From assembly GCA_000024525.1 (NCBI GenBank), contig CP001769.1:1412001-1476000 (forward strand): 64,000 nucleotides of DNA, written 5' to 3'. This DNA is from Spirosoma linguale DSM 74 (lineage in GTDB: Bacteria; Bacteroidota; Bacteroidia; Cytophagales; Spirosomataceae). A model generated the notes under the pieces. The model was not told the origin of the DNA. It was given only the letters and a program-made list of their open reading frames with translations, and did no database searches. Of the stretch, positions 54,745-62,426 are shown in pieces (position 1 is the stretch's first letter; every line of letters begins with the position of its first letter). The position numbers were made by a program, and so were the translations under genes.

Positions 54745-55749
54745 ATGAAAGTAACTCAACCCATTCGACTCACCATGGTAGGCGGAGGCAGTTGGGCCAC
54801 CGCTCTCGTTAAAATTCTCTCCGAAAATAACGTTAGCGTCAAATGGTGGCTCCGCAAAACGTCCGATGCCGATCACATCAAAAAATTTGGTCATAATCCA
54901 AGCTACCTGAGCGATGTACAGATCAACACCCGAAAAGTGAAGGTCTGTACCAAAATTCGGGATTCATTTAAAGACAGCGAATACATCATTTTGGCAGTTC
55001 CCGCAGCGTTCATTAGCGACGCCCTAACCGGATTGAAGCCAGAACATTTCGACGGAAAATCCGTTATTTCAGCAATCAAAGGGATGGTGCCGGGGGCAAA
55101 TCAACTGGTTACCGACTGGGTTAGTGAGCAGTATGGTGTTCCAATGGAACGGATGTCGGTAATAGCGGGCCCGTGTCACGCAGAAGAGGTCGCCCTCGAA
55201 AAACATTCCTACCTGACAATCGCTTCACAGAACCCCCGTTGTGCCCAATCGGTGGCAGACCTGCTTCGGTGCCGTTTTGTGCAGACAACTCCTGTCGATG
55301 ATCTATACGGTATCGAGTATAGTGCCGTTATGAAAAATATCATTGCGTTGGCCTGTGGCATCACAAGGGGGCTTGGATACGGTGATAATTTTCAGGCCGT
55401 ACTCGTATCAAATGCCATGCAGGAAATAAAACGGTTTGTCGATGCCGTGTACCCAAAACACCGGGACTTAAGTGGGTCAGCTTATCTGGGCGATTTGCTC
55501 GTTACGGCTTATTCGCCGTTCAGTCGAAACCGCACATTTGGTACATTGATCGGCCGGGGGTACACCATTCAGTCGGCGCAGGCAGAAATGAACATGATTG
55601 CAGAGGGGTACTATGCCGTAAAAAGTATTTACGAAATTAACCGGCGATATGCGGTAAATATGCCCATAACGAATGCGGTATACAATATTTTGTACGACAA
55701 GGCGGCACCAACGGGCGAAATGAATTTGTTAAAAGGGGTATTGGTATAA
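54745..55749 (+). CDS. gpsA: NAD(P)+-dependent glycerol-3-phosphate dehydrogenase
   Basis: The 334-residue enzyme reduces dihydroxyacetone phosphate to sn-glycerol 3-phosphate for phospholipid synthesis. The Rossmann loop VGGGSWATALVKIL is at residues 12-25. The motifs LAVPAAFISDAL, VISAIKGMVPG, AGPCHAEEVA, YSAVMKNIIALACG (catalytic Lys) and LGDLLVTAYSPFSRNRTFG are all present. It is complete and of normal length. Confidence 0.95.
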   Translation: MKVTQPIRLTMVGGGSWATALVKILSENNVSVKWWLRKTSDADHIKKFGHNPSYLSDVQINTRKVKVCTKIRDSFKDSEYIILAVPAAFISDALTGLKPEHFDGKSVISAIKGMVPGANQLVTDWVSEQYGVPMERMSVIAGPCHAEEVALEKHSYLTIASQNPRCAQSVADLLRCRFVQTTPVDDLYGIEYSAVMKNIIALACGITRGLGYGDNFQAVLVSNAMQEIKRFVDAVYPKHRDLSGSAYLGDLLVTAYSPFSRNRTFGTLIGRGYTIQSAQAEMNMIAEGYYAVKSIYEINRRYAVNMPITNAVYNILYDKAAPTGEMNLLKGVLV

Positions 55750-55774
55750 CACGCAAATACGGGGCAAAAAATAA

Positions 55775-55800
55775 GAGCCCCCTGATCCGTCAGAGGGCTC
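55775..55800. terminator. Terminator between gpsA and the small lipoprotein gene
   Basis: GAGCCCCCTGA (55775-55785) pairs with TCAGAGGGCTC (55790-55800) over 11 bp with one mismatch and loop TCCG. Read leftward the stem is followed by TTATTTTTT, so it is an intrinsic terminator for the leftward gene. Confidence 0.8.
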
Positions 55801-55857
55801 CTAAACCGTTTATAGCGATGTCGGTAAGGTTTACCGGCAGTTGTGCCTTAGCAAAAA

Positions 55858-56049
55858 TTACTTCGCGCTATCAGCAGACATGGTCGAAGCAGAATCCGTA
55901 GCCATGGTCGAATCCGTAGCCATCGTCGAAGCCGAAGAATCAGCAGTCGTGGTGGTGGTTTCGGTAGTTTCGGTTTTCTTCGAGCTGCAAGACGTAGCCA
56001 GGGCGATCATAGCCATGAAAAAGAAGGCAGATTTCGTGATTGCTTTCAT
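55858..56049 (-). CDS. Small Ser/Thr-rich lipoprotein
   Basis: The 63-residue precursor has a lipoprotein signal (MKAITKSAFFFMAMIALATSC; lipobox ALATSC, Cys21). The mature part of about 40 residues is a Ser/Thr/Ala/Asp low-complexity tail with a repeated DSTMATDS/DSASTMSADS pattern. It is probably a membrane-anchored, disordered and possibly glycosylated peptide. Function is unknown. It is transcribed toward its own terminator and diverges from the ECF sigma gene. Confidence 0.7.
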   Translation of the reverse strand: MKAITKSAFFFMAMIALATSCSSKKTETTETTTTTADSSASTMATDSTMATDSASTMSADSAK

Positions 56050-56117
56050 AGTTTTGGGAATGTTTTTGTTTAGTGATTAATAATTAATGTCAACGTTAAT
56101 ACCCGATAGGGAAAAAG

Positions 56118-56152
56118 GTAACCCATTATTTTTTTATTTTTTTTTGGGTTAC
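56118..56152. promoter_or_regulatory. Inverted repeat upstream of the ECF sigma gene
   Basis: GTAACCCA (56118-56125) and TGGGTTAC (56145-56152) are perfect complements separated by 19 AT-only bases, 39 bp before the sigma-factor ATG. It could be an operator or a structured leader. Confidence 0.4.
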
Positions 56153-56190
56153 GTCTTGGGTGTTTTCGTATTAAGTAATGACTCAACCCG

Positions 56191-56778
56191 ATGAAGGAAA
56201 GCAGGTCACCCATATTAACTGATGAAGAGTTGCTGATGGGGTTGGCCGAGGGCACCGATGACGCATTGACGCATTTGTATCGACGGTATTTCCCAATGGT
56301 ACTCCACTTCGTAACCACAAACAGTGGTAGTGAAGATGACGCCAAGGATATATACCAGGAAGCACTGATCGTATTGTATGAGAAGGTGAGGAGTGGTTCG
56401 CTGGAATTACATTGCCAGCTCAAAACATACCTCTATTCCGTTGGTCGCCGATTATGGTTAAAGCAGTTAGCCCAGCGAAGCCGATTCATGGTACGCGATG
56501 TAGAAACGCCCGCTTCAGACGAGTTTGTTGCCGGGCAGATTGAAGAGGACTTATCGGAACACGAAGAACGTGACCGGCAATTCGATTTGATGGCTGATTC
56601 GCTTACCCGACTCGGTGAACCCTGCCGAACCCTGCTGGACGATTTTTACATTCAGCACCTGAGCATGCAGGAGATTACTGAAAAGTTTGGCTATACCAAT
56701 ACCGACAACGCCAAGACGCAGAAATACAAATGCCTGATGCGGCTAAAGCGTTTGTTCTTTTCAGAATATAAAGCGTAA
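56191..56778 (+). CDS. ECF-type RNA polymerase sigma factor
   Basis: The 195-residue sigma-70-family protein has region 2 (DALTHLYRRYFPMVLHFV, EDDAKDIYQEALIVLYEKV, LKTYLYSVGRRLWLKQ) and region 4 (SLTRLGEPCRTLLDDFYIQHLSMQEITEKFGYTN split across its HTH), with no region 1.1 or 3. It should direct transcription of a stress or envelope regulon. The next gene, 66 bp downstream, encodes a membrane-tethered serine protease where an anti-sigma factor is normally found. A perfect inverted repeat lies upstream. Confidence 0.92.
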   Translation: MKESRSPILTDEELLMGLAEGTDDALTHLYRRYFPMVLHFVTTNSGSEDDAKDIYQEALIVLYEKVRSGSLELHCQLKTYLYSVGRRLWLKQLAQRSRFMVRDVETPASDEFVAGQIEEDLSEHEERDRQFDLMADSLTRLGEPCRTLLDDFYIQHLSMQEITEKFGYTNTDNAKTQKYKCLMRLKRLFFSEYKA

Positions 56779-56844
56779 ATACCAACTATTCGGAGTTGGT
56801 GATCAACTAAGATTTCGCCGACAAGGGAGGTCGGTCGTAAGGCA

Positions 56845-57858
56845 ATGGAAACGAACGAAGAAAAAGATATTGAAAACATCTTACTCGCGTACGGTGAGCG
56901 GGTTCGGTTTAAGCAGCAGCTTCAGGCAATACAGGCAAATGCTGATATGAAGGCTATGCGCCAGGATGCCAAATCCTACCGGTCCGAATCGACCGGGCCG
57001 ATTCGGACGCTTTGGCAGATGTATCGGACAACGCTGGCTGTAGCGGCATCGGCTGCCATTATCACAACCTTCGGCTCTATATTTCTCTATCAAACCTACC
57101 AGCAAAGTCATAAACAGGAACAGCAGTATAGTTTGTTGAGCAAAGAAATTCAGGCCGTTAAATCATCCCAGCGGAGGTTGCTCAACGATTATAATGGACG
57201 TGGCCGGGGGCTGAGTACCAACCCCGCCCAAGTATCCGGTTCGGGCTTTCTGCTGACAGGCGATGGCTATTTTGTCACTAATAACCACATCGTTCGCGAT
57301 GCAGATTCTGTTTATGTACAGAGTGCCAAAGGCGAAGTTTATAAAGCTAGAGTGGTGTACACCGATCAGCAGCATGATCTGGCATTTCTCCAGCTTTGTG
57401 ACGATAATGCTTTCCGAACCATGCCCACGGTTCCCTACAGTTTCGACGCTCGGCCGTCTGACCTAGGGGAGCGGGTATACACACTTGGGTACCCACGCGA
57501 AGAGATTGTTTATGGCGAAGGCTACCTGAGTTCCGGCACTGGCTATCGGGGCGATTCGACAGCCTACCAGGTAGCGATCGGCGTCAATCCGGGTAATTCG
57601 GGTGGGCCGCTTCTGGACGAAAAAGGTAACGTTATCGGGATTATCAGCGGTAAGCAGACAACATCGGAAGGGGTAAGCTTTGCGGTGAAGACCAACTATC
57701 TGCTTGAGGCACTTAATAATATTCCGGTCGATTCCCTGAAGGGGCAGCCCCTTAAGCTAAACCGGCGAAATACGCTGGCCAATCTGTCTCGTAAACAGCA
57801 GATTAAGCGGATGCAGGATTATGTCTATCAGGTGAAGGTGTTTAAACACAAAGATTAA
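56845..57858 (+). CDS. Membrane-tethered trypsin-like (S1C/Deg-type) serine protease
   Basis: The 337-residue protein has a cytosolic N-terminal segment of about 60 residues (METNEEKDIENILLAYGERV..., charged helices), one membrane helix (61-84, TTLAVAASAAIITTFGSIFLY) and a short linker. A periplasmic trypsin domain follows with the full triad His148 (VTNNHIV), Asp178 (DQQHDLA) and Ser252 (NPGNSGGPL). No PDZ domain follows; about 50 basic residues end it. The layout equals a DegS-like anchored protease without PDZ, but its position after an ECF sigma gene and the cytosolic helical part suggest a role in controlling that sigma factor. Confidence 0.88.
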   Translation: METNEEKDIENILLAYGERVRFKQQLQAIQANADMKAMRQDAKSYRSESTGPIRTLWQMYRTTLAVAASAAIITTFGSIFLYQTYQQSHKQEQQYSLLSKEIQAVKSSQRRLLNDYNGRGRGLSTNPAQVSGSGFLLTGDGYFVTNNHIVRDADSVYVQSAKGEVYKARVVYTDQQHDLAFLQLCDDNAFRTMPTVPYSFDARPSDLGERVYTLGYPREEIVYGEGYLSSGTGYRGDSTAYQVAIGVNPGNSGGPLLDEKGNVIGIISGKQTTSEGVSFAVKTNYLLEALNNIPVDSLKGQPLKLNRRNTLANLSRKQQIKRMQDYVYQVKVFKHKD

Positions 57859-57939
57859 AAGTTCATTAGTAAGCTGGGCTCCTACTAAACAATTGGCGCC
57901 ATTGCCGGGTTTTCTGTGAAAATTTTAAACTCAGCAACG

Positions 57940-58221
57940 ATGAAAAAGCTCATGACACTGGCTACTGCTTTACTCTTATCAGCAGCCGCTGTGTCCGCCC
58001 AGGATACAAAACAGAATGCTAAAGAAACAGCTCACCAGGCTAAAGAAACAACCAAAGCAGCTGGCCGAAAAGTAGGTCGCGAAGCCGATAAGGCCGGAGA
58101 CAAAATCTCGTCGGCGGCTAAAAATACCAAAGAAGACGTTAAAGACGGTACCAATAAGGCGCTCAACAAAGCCGATCGCAAGATGAAAAAGGCGGAGCGA
58201 AAACTGGACAATTCGAAATAA
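57940..58221 (+). CDS. Secreted Lys/Ala-rich helical protein (LEA/apolipoprotein-like)
   Basis: The ATG at 57940 gives a signal peptide (MKKLMTLATALLLSAAAVSAQ); an upstream GTG is less likely. The mature part of about 72 residues is a string of short amphipathic 11-residue-like units (KETAHQAKETTKAAGRK, READKAGDKISSAAKNTKED, KADRKMKKAERKLDN), very basic and without Cys or aromatic residues. It resembles LEA or apolipoprotein-type helices, which bind membranes or protect proteins. It follows the protease gene by 82 bp and ends at a strong hairpin. Confidence 0.75.
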   Translation: MKKLMTLATALLLSAAAVSAQDTKQNAKETAHQAKETTKAAGRKVGREADKAGDKISSAAKNTKEDVKDGTNKALNKADRKMKKAERKLDNSK

Positions 58222-58227
58222 ACCAAA

Positions 58228-58288
58228 CGGTTATCAATAAAAACGGCATCCCACATAAGCGTGGTGATGCCGTTTTTATTGATAACCG
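58228..58288. terminator. Long terminator hairpin after the Lys/Ala-rich protein gene
   Basis: Arms 58228-58254 and 58261-58288 pair over about 27 bp with a single T bulge; the arm includes AAAAACGGCATC and its complement GATGCCGTTTTT. It begins 7 bp after the stop codon. Confidence 0.85.
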
Positions 58289-58357
58289 ACGAACTTCGGG
58301 TAGACCTTACTGCGTTAGTTTGCCAGACAATTGCTTTTTACTGCATTACGCACATCT

Positions 58358-58606
58358 ATGAATTCATCCATTTCGGTGCTTTTATTTGGGATTACCCGCG
58401 ATCTAACCGGGCAGTCAGCGGTGTCGGTTCCTTTGACTGAGGGGGCCAGCGTTGGCGACTTGCTTACCCAGATACACCAGGAATACCCTGCTTTGGCGGG
58501 TATTCGTTCATTATTGATTGCTGTCAATGGTGAGTACGCGGAGGCCGACCAACTATTGACTCGGCACGACGAAGTTGCCCTTATCCCTCCCGTTAGTGGA
58601 GGTTAA
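58358..58606 (+). CDS. moaD: Molybdopterin synthase sulfur carrier subunit
   Basis: The ATG at 58358 gives 82 residues with the beta-grasp fold (ISVLLFGITRDLTGQ, VGDLLTQIHQEYPAL, LLIAVNGEYA, LTRHDEVALIPPVSGG). The C-terminal Gly-Gly is intact for thiocarboxylation. MoaD carries sulfur to MoaE for molybdopterin synthesis. It lies 11 bp before moaE. A TTAGTTTG sequence at 58315-58322 resembles a degenerate -7 box. Confidence 0.92.
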   Translation: MNSSISVLLFGITRDLTGQSAVSVPLTEGASVGDLLTQIHQEYPALAGIRSLLIAVNGEYAEADQLLTRHDEVALIPPVSGG

Positions 58607-58617
58607 TCTTTTTGTTT

Positions 58618-59028
58618 ATGATTGCCCTAACCTCAGACCCTATTGACGTTTCTGCTGCTCTCCAGTTTCTCCAGTCCGAGCAGGCAGGAGCCATCGACTT
58701 TTTTCTCGGCGTTGTTCGCGACAATACACAGGAGCGCCCTGTCGACCGGCTCGAATACGAGGCCTATGACCGCATGGCCATCAGCGAAATGCAAAAAATC
58801 GCTGATGCTGCTCAGGAGCAATGGCCGATACTCCGCTACACGATTATTCACCGAAAGGGTACTTTGCAAATTGGTGAAATAGCGGTACTCATTGGTGTGG
58901 CTACCGCTCACCGGGCTGCCGCTTTCGAGGCTTGCCGCTACATAATAGATACCATTAAACAGACAGTACCCATCTGGAAAAAAGAAGTCTTTACCGACGG
59001 CGAATCCTGGGTGAATGCCCATCCTTAA
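58618..59028 (+). CDS. moaE: Molybdopterin synthase catalytic subunit
   Basis: The ATG at 58618 gives 136 residues. MoaE motifs are GAIDFFLGVVRDNTQ, LEYEAYDRMAISEMQKI, ILRYTIIHRKGTLQIGEIAVLIGVATAHR and TVPIWKKEVFTDGESWV with the active-site Lys pair. It converts precursor Z to molybdopterin using MoaD thiocarboxylate. No other molybdenum-cofactor gene is in the window. The stop codon lies at the base of a 43-bp hairpin. Confidence 0.95.
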   Translation: MIALTSDPIDVSAALQFLQSEQAGAIDFFLGVVRDNTQERPVDRLEYEAYDRMAISEMQKIADAAQEQWPILRYTIIHRKGTLQIGEIAVLIGVATAHRAAAFEACRYIIDTIKQTVPIWKKEVFTDGESWVNAHP

Positions 59029-59126
59029 AGTAGTGAGTAGTGAGGAGGTAGAAGCAGGGAGGGTTGACGCGAAAGCAATACATGCGTCAGCCCTCCCTGC
59101 TTCTACCTCCTCACTACTCACTACTT
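59028..59126. repeat. 43-bp near-perfect inverted repeat between moaE and the EEP gene
   Basis: Arms 59028-59070 and 59084-59126 pair over 43 bp with one G.U and a 13-base loop. The left arm starts at the last base of the moaE stop codon; the right arm contains the TAG stop (59121-59123) of the leftward gene. The outer arm is made of GTAGTGAGTAGTGAGG-like words. It can fold in transcripts from either strand and is the longest stem in the window. Confidence 0.95.
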
Positions 59127-60239
59127 GATCAAATATGTTCCCACAATCGGATAGTGGTCCGAATAACCGATGTAGTTGAGGGTTTCGAAATTTAAGACCG
59201 GCAGTTTCGGGTCATGGAACTGATGATCGATCCGAATAAACCCTGGCAGGCGGTTATACGTAAAGCCGAACCCCCGGCCTCCATCTTCAAAACTATTGGG
59301 TAGTACCTGGCGTAATCGTTCGTAAACGACACTGTAAGGCGTGTCGTTGTGGTCGCCGGTAACGATAACGGGATAAGGGCTTTCGCGGATGTAGTCAATA
59401 ACCTTATAAACTTCCTCCCTACGGTCTGTAAAGCCATTGTGCAGCGCCGTCAGCACACCACGCGTTTCTCGCTTCACGCCTTTCATCTCTTTCTGTGTCA
59501 GAACTTTTCCAACACGGATGCCCATGGAGCGCAGGTGGACATTGATGACACGGATGGTGTCGTTCCCTATCTTAATATTTGCCCATACAACTCCGTTCGA
59601 CCCCCCGAATGGTTCGCGTCCTGAGTCCACAATTGGGTATATGGAAAAAATAGCGGCTCCTATATCGCCTTCCGGTACCAGTGCGTTTTGGGGGTACAAA
59701 AGGACAGAGTAGCGGTATCCAGCTTTTCTGAACCGCAGTACAACGTTATAATCCGGTATCGACGTGGAGTTATAAAACTCCTGAAAACATTTGATGGGCG
59801 CATCGTAGCGCAAGACATAGTTATCCGTTCGACGAACGCGGGGCGAACTTGTGTAGAAAGACCAGCTCTCGTTCAGGTCAAATGACTGAACGTTATAGCT
59901 AAAAATTTTTATCGGCTTGCCCTGACTAATTACTTCGACCGGTGTGTGCCACACAAAGGTGCGCGATCCGAACAGAATTAAACCAATAATCAGGACAATC
60001 CCCGAGAGCCAGCTTCGCCAAGGGCGGGAGGTTAACCAGCAAAAAACAACGATTAAATTCAGTGCCCAGGCTACGGGCAGGGTGATCATAATCATACTTG
60101 CCGACCAGTGTTCGGTTGGCAAACTATACAACAGCCAATACCCGAAACAGGTGTATAAAACCAGTAATAGATTTAATGACCAAAGCAACGACCGAAAAAA
60201 ATAGGCGATGACCTGTCTAACCCGTATTCTTAGCGTCAT
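59121..60239 (-). CDS. Membrane-anchored endonuclease/exonuclease/phosphatase family protein
   Basis: The ATG at 60239 gives 372 residues; a longer TTG form is unlikely. Three membrane helices (about 15-110) are followed by an EEP/DNase I-like domain: KIFSYNVQSFDLNE, DAPIKCFQEFYN, RVINVHLRS, PVIVTGDHNDTPYS and the closing RIDHQFHD, GYSDHYPIVG. These supply the Asn, Glu, Asp and His metal and catalytic set. Location is the inner membrane with the domain facing the periplasm. Substrates in this family range from nucleic acids to phospholipids, and this one is unknown. Confidence 0.88.
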   Translation of the reverse strand: MTLRIRVRQVIAYFFRSLLWSLNLLLVLYTCFGYWLLYSLPTEHWSASMIMITLPVAWALNLIVVFCWLTSRPWRSWLSGIVLIIGLILFGSRTFVWHTPVEVISQGKPIKIFSYNVQSFDLNESWSFYTSSPRVRRTDNYVLRYDAPIKCFQEFYNSTSIPDYNVVLRFRKAGYRYSVLLYPQNALVPEGDIGAAIFSIYPIVDSGREPFGGSNGVVWANIKIGNDTIRVINVHLRSMGIRVGKVLTQKEMKGVKRETRGVLTALHNGFTDRREEVYKVIDYIRESPYPVIVTGDHNDTPYSVVYERLRQVLPNSFEDGGRGFGFTYNRLPGFIRIDHQFHDPKLPVLNFETLNYIGYSDHYPIVGTYLIK

Positions 60240-60329
60240 ATCGTCGTTGTTGAGCGAGATAATTTCTATCTGGGAGCCAAAAATAAGGTATAATGACCGG
60301 AAAGCCTGCAATTGAGCCAGCGCAGGGGC

Positions 60330-60360
60330 TTGCGATGCACACAGAAATACATTATCTTTG
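60330..60360 (+). promoter_or_regulatory. Promoter of the rimP-nusA-infB operon
   Basis: TTG (60330-60332), 20 bases, TATCTTTG (60353-60360) matches the Bacteroidota consensus in sequence and spacing. Transcription should start near 60367, giving a leader of about 60 nt before rimP. Confidence 0.7.
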
Positions 60361-60387
60361 TGGCACAAAAACTATATGGCATTGGTC

Positions 60388-60414
60388 AAAAAAGGGAGTC
60401 GCACTCCCTTTTTT
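60388..60414 (+). terminator. Intrinsic terminator inside the rimP leader (candidate attenuator)
   Basis: AAAAAAGGGAGT (60388-60399) pairs perfectly with ACTCCCTTTTTT (60403-60414), loop CGC, and ends in T6. It lies downstream of the operon promoter and 14 bp before the rimP ATG, with no upstream gene on this strand, so it can only act on the operon leader itself. Confidence 0.75.
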
Positions 60415-60428
60415 GTTAGCCATACCTT

Positions 60429-60941
60429 ATGGACGACAAAGCAAAAATTACCGAACTACTACAGCCCTACCTGAAAAACGATTTATTTTATATCGTTGAT
60501 ATTCAGGTAGCTGGAAGGCAAGGTGGCCGACTGAAGGTCACTATTTTGTTGGACAGCGATGCGGGTATTACGATTGATGACTGTGCCGATATTAGCCGTA
60601 GGCTAGGAGGACAGATGGACGAAATGAATTTTTTCGGAGATTCGCCATTCACGCTGGAGATTTCATCCCCCGGCGTTGATTATCCGTTGACTTTTTCGCG
60701 TCAGTTTGTCCGCAATGTGGGCCGTCAATTGATTGTGACGCTCACCGATGGAGTTATCCGTAAAGGGGTACTCGAATCGGTAGCCGAAGATCATATTGTT
60801 CTGGATATAGAAGCAGAAAAAAAGTCGAAGAGTAAAAAGAAAAAGGATGCCGACGTATCTCCCGACCTCCAACCGGTTGGCCCAACGCCAATCTTGTTCG
60901 GGCAGATAAAAAAAGCGCAAGTAGAAGTATCATTTAAATAA
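60429..60941 (+). CDS. rimP: Ribosome maturation factor RimP
   Basis: The 170-residue protein assists 30S subunit assembly. N-terminal domain: YLKNDLFYIVDIQVAGRQGGRLKVTILLDSDAGITIDDCADISRRL in continuous order; then the motif FTLEISSPGVDYPLTFSRQF and a C-terminal Sm-like domain ending in a Lys-rich loop (KKSKSKKKKDAD). It is first in the conserved order rimP-nusA-infB. The gap to nusA (77 bp) contains an imperfect 12-bp inverted repeat (60950-60961 with 60996-61007). Confidence 0.93.
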   Translation: MDDKAKITELLQPYLKNDLFYIVDIQVAGRQGGRLKVTILLDSDAGITIDDCADISRRLGGQMDEMNFFGDSPFTLEISSPGVDYPLTFSRQFVRNVGRQLIVTLTDGVIRKGVLESVAEDHIVLDIEAEKKSKSKKKKDADVSPDLQPVGPTPILFGQIKKAQVEVSFK

Positions 60942-61018
60942 GGTTGCTGGTCGATAGTTGGACGTACATTCACGAACGATTACCGACATTGACTGCCGAC
61001 TATTGACAAAACACGAAA

Positions 61019-62263
61019 ATGACCAGTGGACTATTAATTGAATCGTTTGCTGATTTTGCCCGGTCGAAGAACATTGATCGGCCTACCATGATCGCTATTC
61101 TGGAAGATGTTTTTCGGACCATGATTCGTAAGAAATATGGCACCGACGAAAATTTCGACGTGATCATCAACGCCGAAAGTGGTGATCTCGAAATGTGGCG
61201 GACGCGCGAAATTGTGGATGATAACTCGGAAGATATCTGGGACTATGACAAAATCCCACTCGCCGAAGCACGTAAAATTCAGGATGACTTTGAGGTGGGT
61301 GAACAGGTTGCCGAGGAGGTGAAGCTGGACGATTTTGGCCGTCGGGTAGTGCAAACAGCCCGTCAGACACTCATCCAGAAGATAAAGGACATGGAGAAAG
61401 AACTCCTTTATCAAAAGTATAAGGACCAGGTTGGTGATTTGGTGACTGCTGAAGTATATCAGTTGCTGAAGCACGAGATTATTCTGGTTGATGGTGAGAG
61501 CAACGAATTGAGTTTACCCCGCACGGAGCAGATTTCTAAAGATCGGTACCGGAAGGGTGAGCCAGTAAAAGCGGTCATTAGCCGGGTCGATATGCTCAAC
61601 GGTACACCTAAAATTGTACTGTCCCGTACATCGCCTGTATTCCTGGAGCGCCTGTTTGAAATCGAAGTACCAGAGATTTATGATGGCCTGATATCGATTC
61701 GTAAAATCGTTCGGGAGCCGGGCGAACGGGCTAAAGTTGCCGTTGAATCGTACGACGACCGGATTGACCCCGTTGGTGCCTGCGTAGGTATGAAAGGATC
61801 ACGGATTCACGGTATCGTACGCGAACTCGGCAACGAAAACATCGACGTGATCAACTATACCGAAAATCTGGAACTGCTTATCAGCCGGGCGCTTAGCCCC
61901 GCCAAAATCAGTTCGATGCAGATTGACCGGGAAACAAAACGCGTATCTGTTTTCCTGAAGCCCGATCAGGTTTCGCTGGCTATCGGTAAAGGTGGTCAGA
62001 ACATTAAGCTGGCCGGCCGGTTGGTAGATATGGAAATCGACGTATTCCGGGATAACGAAGGACAGGAAGATGACGAAGACGTTGACCTGATGGAATTCTC
62101 GGATGAGATCGACGAGTGGATGATCCAGGAACTTCGAAAAGTGGGTCTGGATACCGCTAAAAGCGTACTGGCCCTGAATAAAGAGGAGCTCGTTCGCCGT
62201 ACCGATCTGGAAGAAGATACCGTCGAAGAGATTTTGAATATCCTGAAACAGGAATTTGAGTAA
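61019..62263 (+). CDS. nusA: Transcription termination/antitermination factor NusA
   Basis: The 414-residue protein has the RNAP-binding N-terminal domain (residues 1-125; RPTMIAILEDVFRTMIRKKYG), an S1 domain (about 135-200), and two KH domains (KH1 with VGACVGMKGSRIHGIVREL, KH2 with LAIGKGGQNIKLAGRL near 325). A short C-terminal helix-hairpin-like part follows (GLDTAKSVLALNKEELV). It binds RNA and RNA polymerase to modulate pausing and termination. It lacks the long acidic repeats of enterobacterial NusA. The operon leader carries a terminator that NusA itself could influence. Confidence 0.96.
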   Translation: MTSGLLIESFADFARSKNIDRPTMIAILEDVFRTMIRKKYGTDENFDVIINAESGDLEMWRTREIVDDNSEDIWDYDKIPLAEARKIQDDFEVGEQVAEEVKLDDFGRRVVQTARQTLIQKIKDMEKELLYQKYKDQVGDLVTAEVYQLLKHEIILVDGESNELSLPRTEQISKDRYRKGEPVKAVISRVDMLNGTPKIVLSRTSPVFLERLFEIEVPEIYDGLISIRKIVREPGERAKVAVESYDDRIDPVGACVGMKGSRIHGIVRELGNENIDVINYTENLELLISRALSPAKISSMQIDRETKRVSVFLKPDQVSLAIGKGGQNIKLAGRLVDMEIDVFRDNEGQEDDEDVDLMEFSDEIDEWMIQELRKVGLDTAKSVLALNKEELVRRTDLEEDTVEEILNILKQEFE

Positions 62264-62426
62264 GATTACTGAGAGGTGAAGAGCCGAAATTAAAAACAGA
62301 ACGATTGGTAAGAAAGGTCATTCTTTAAATTTCACTCTTCATTCTTGAAGTAAGGGATTTTTATTGTTGGAACTGGTGTTCATACCTTACCAACACCTAT
62401 TAAATTTGCCGAATATAAACCGAAGT

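Noticed and set aside
60950..61007. Imperfect 12-bp inverted repeat between rimP and nusA as an attenuator or terminator
   Set aside because: Two mismatches, a long loop and no T tract; too weak to call a terminator.
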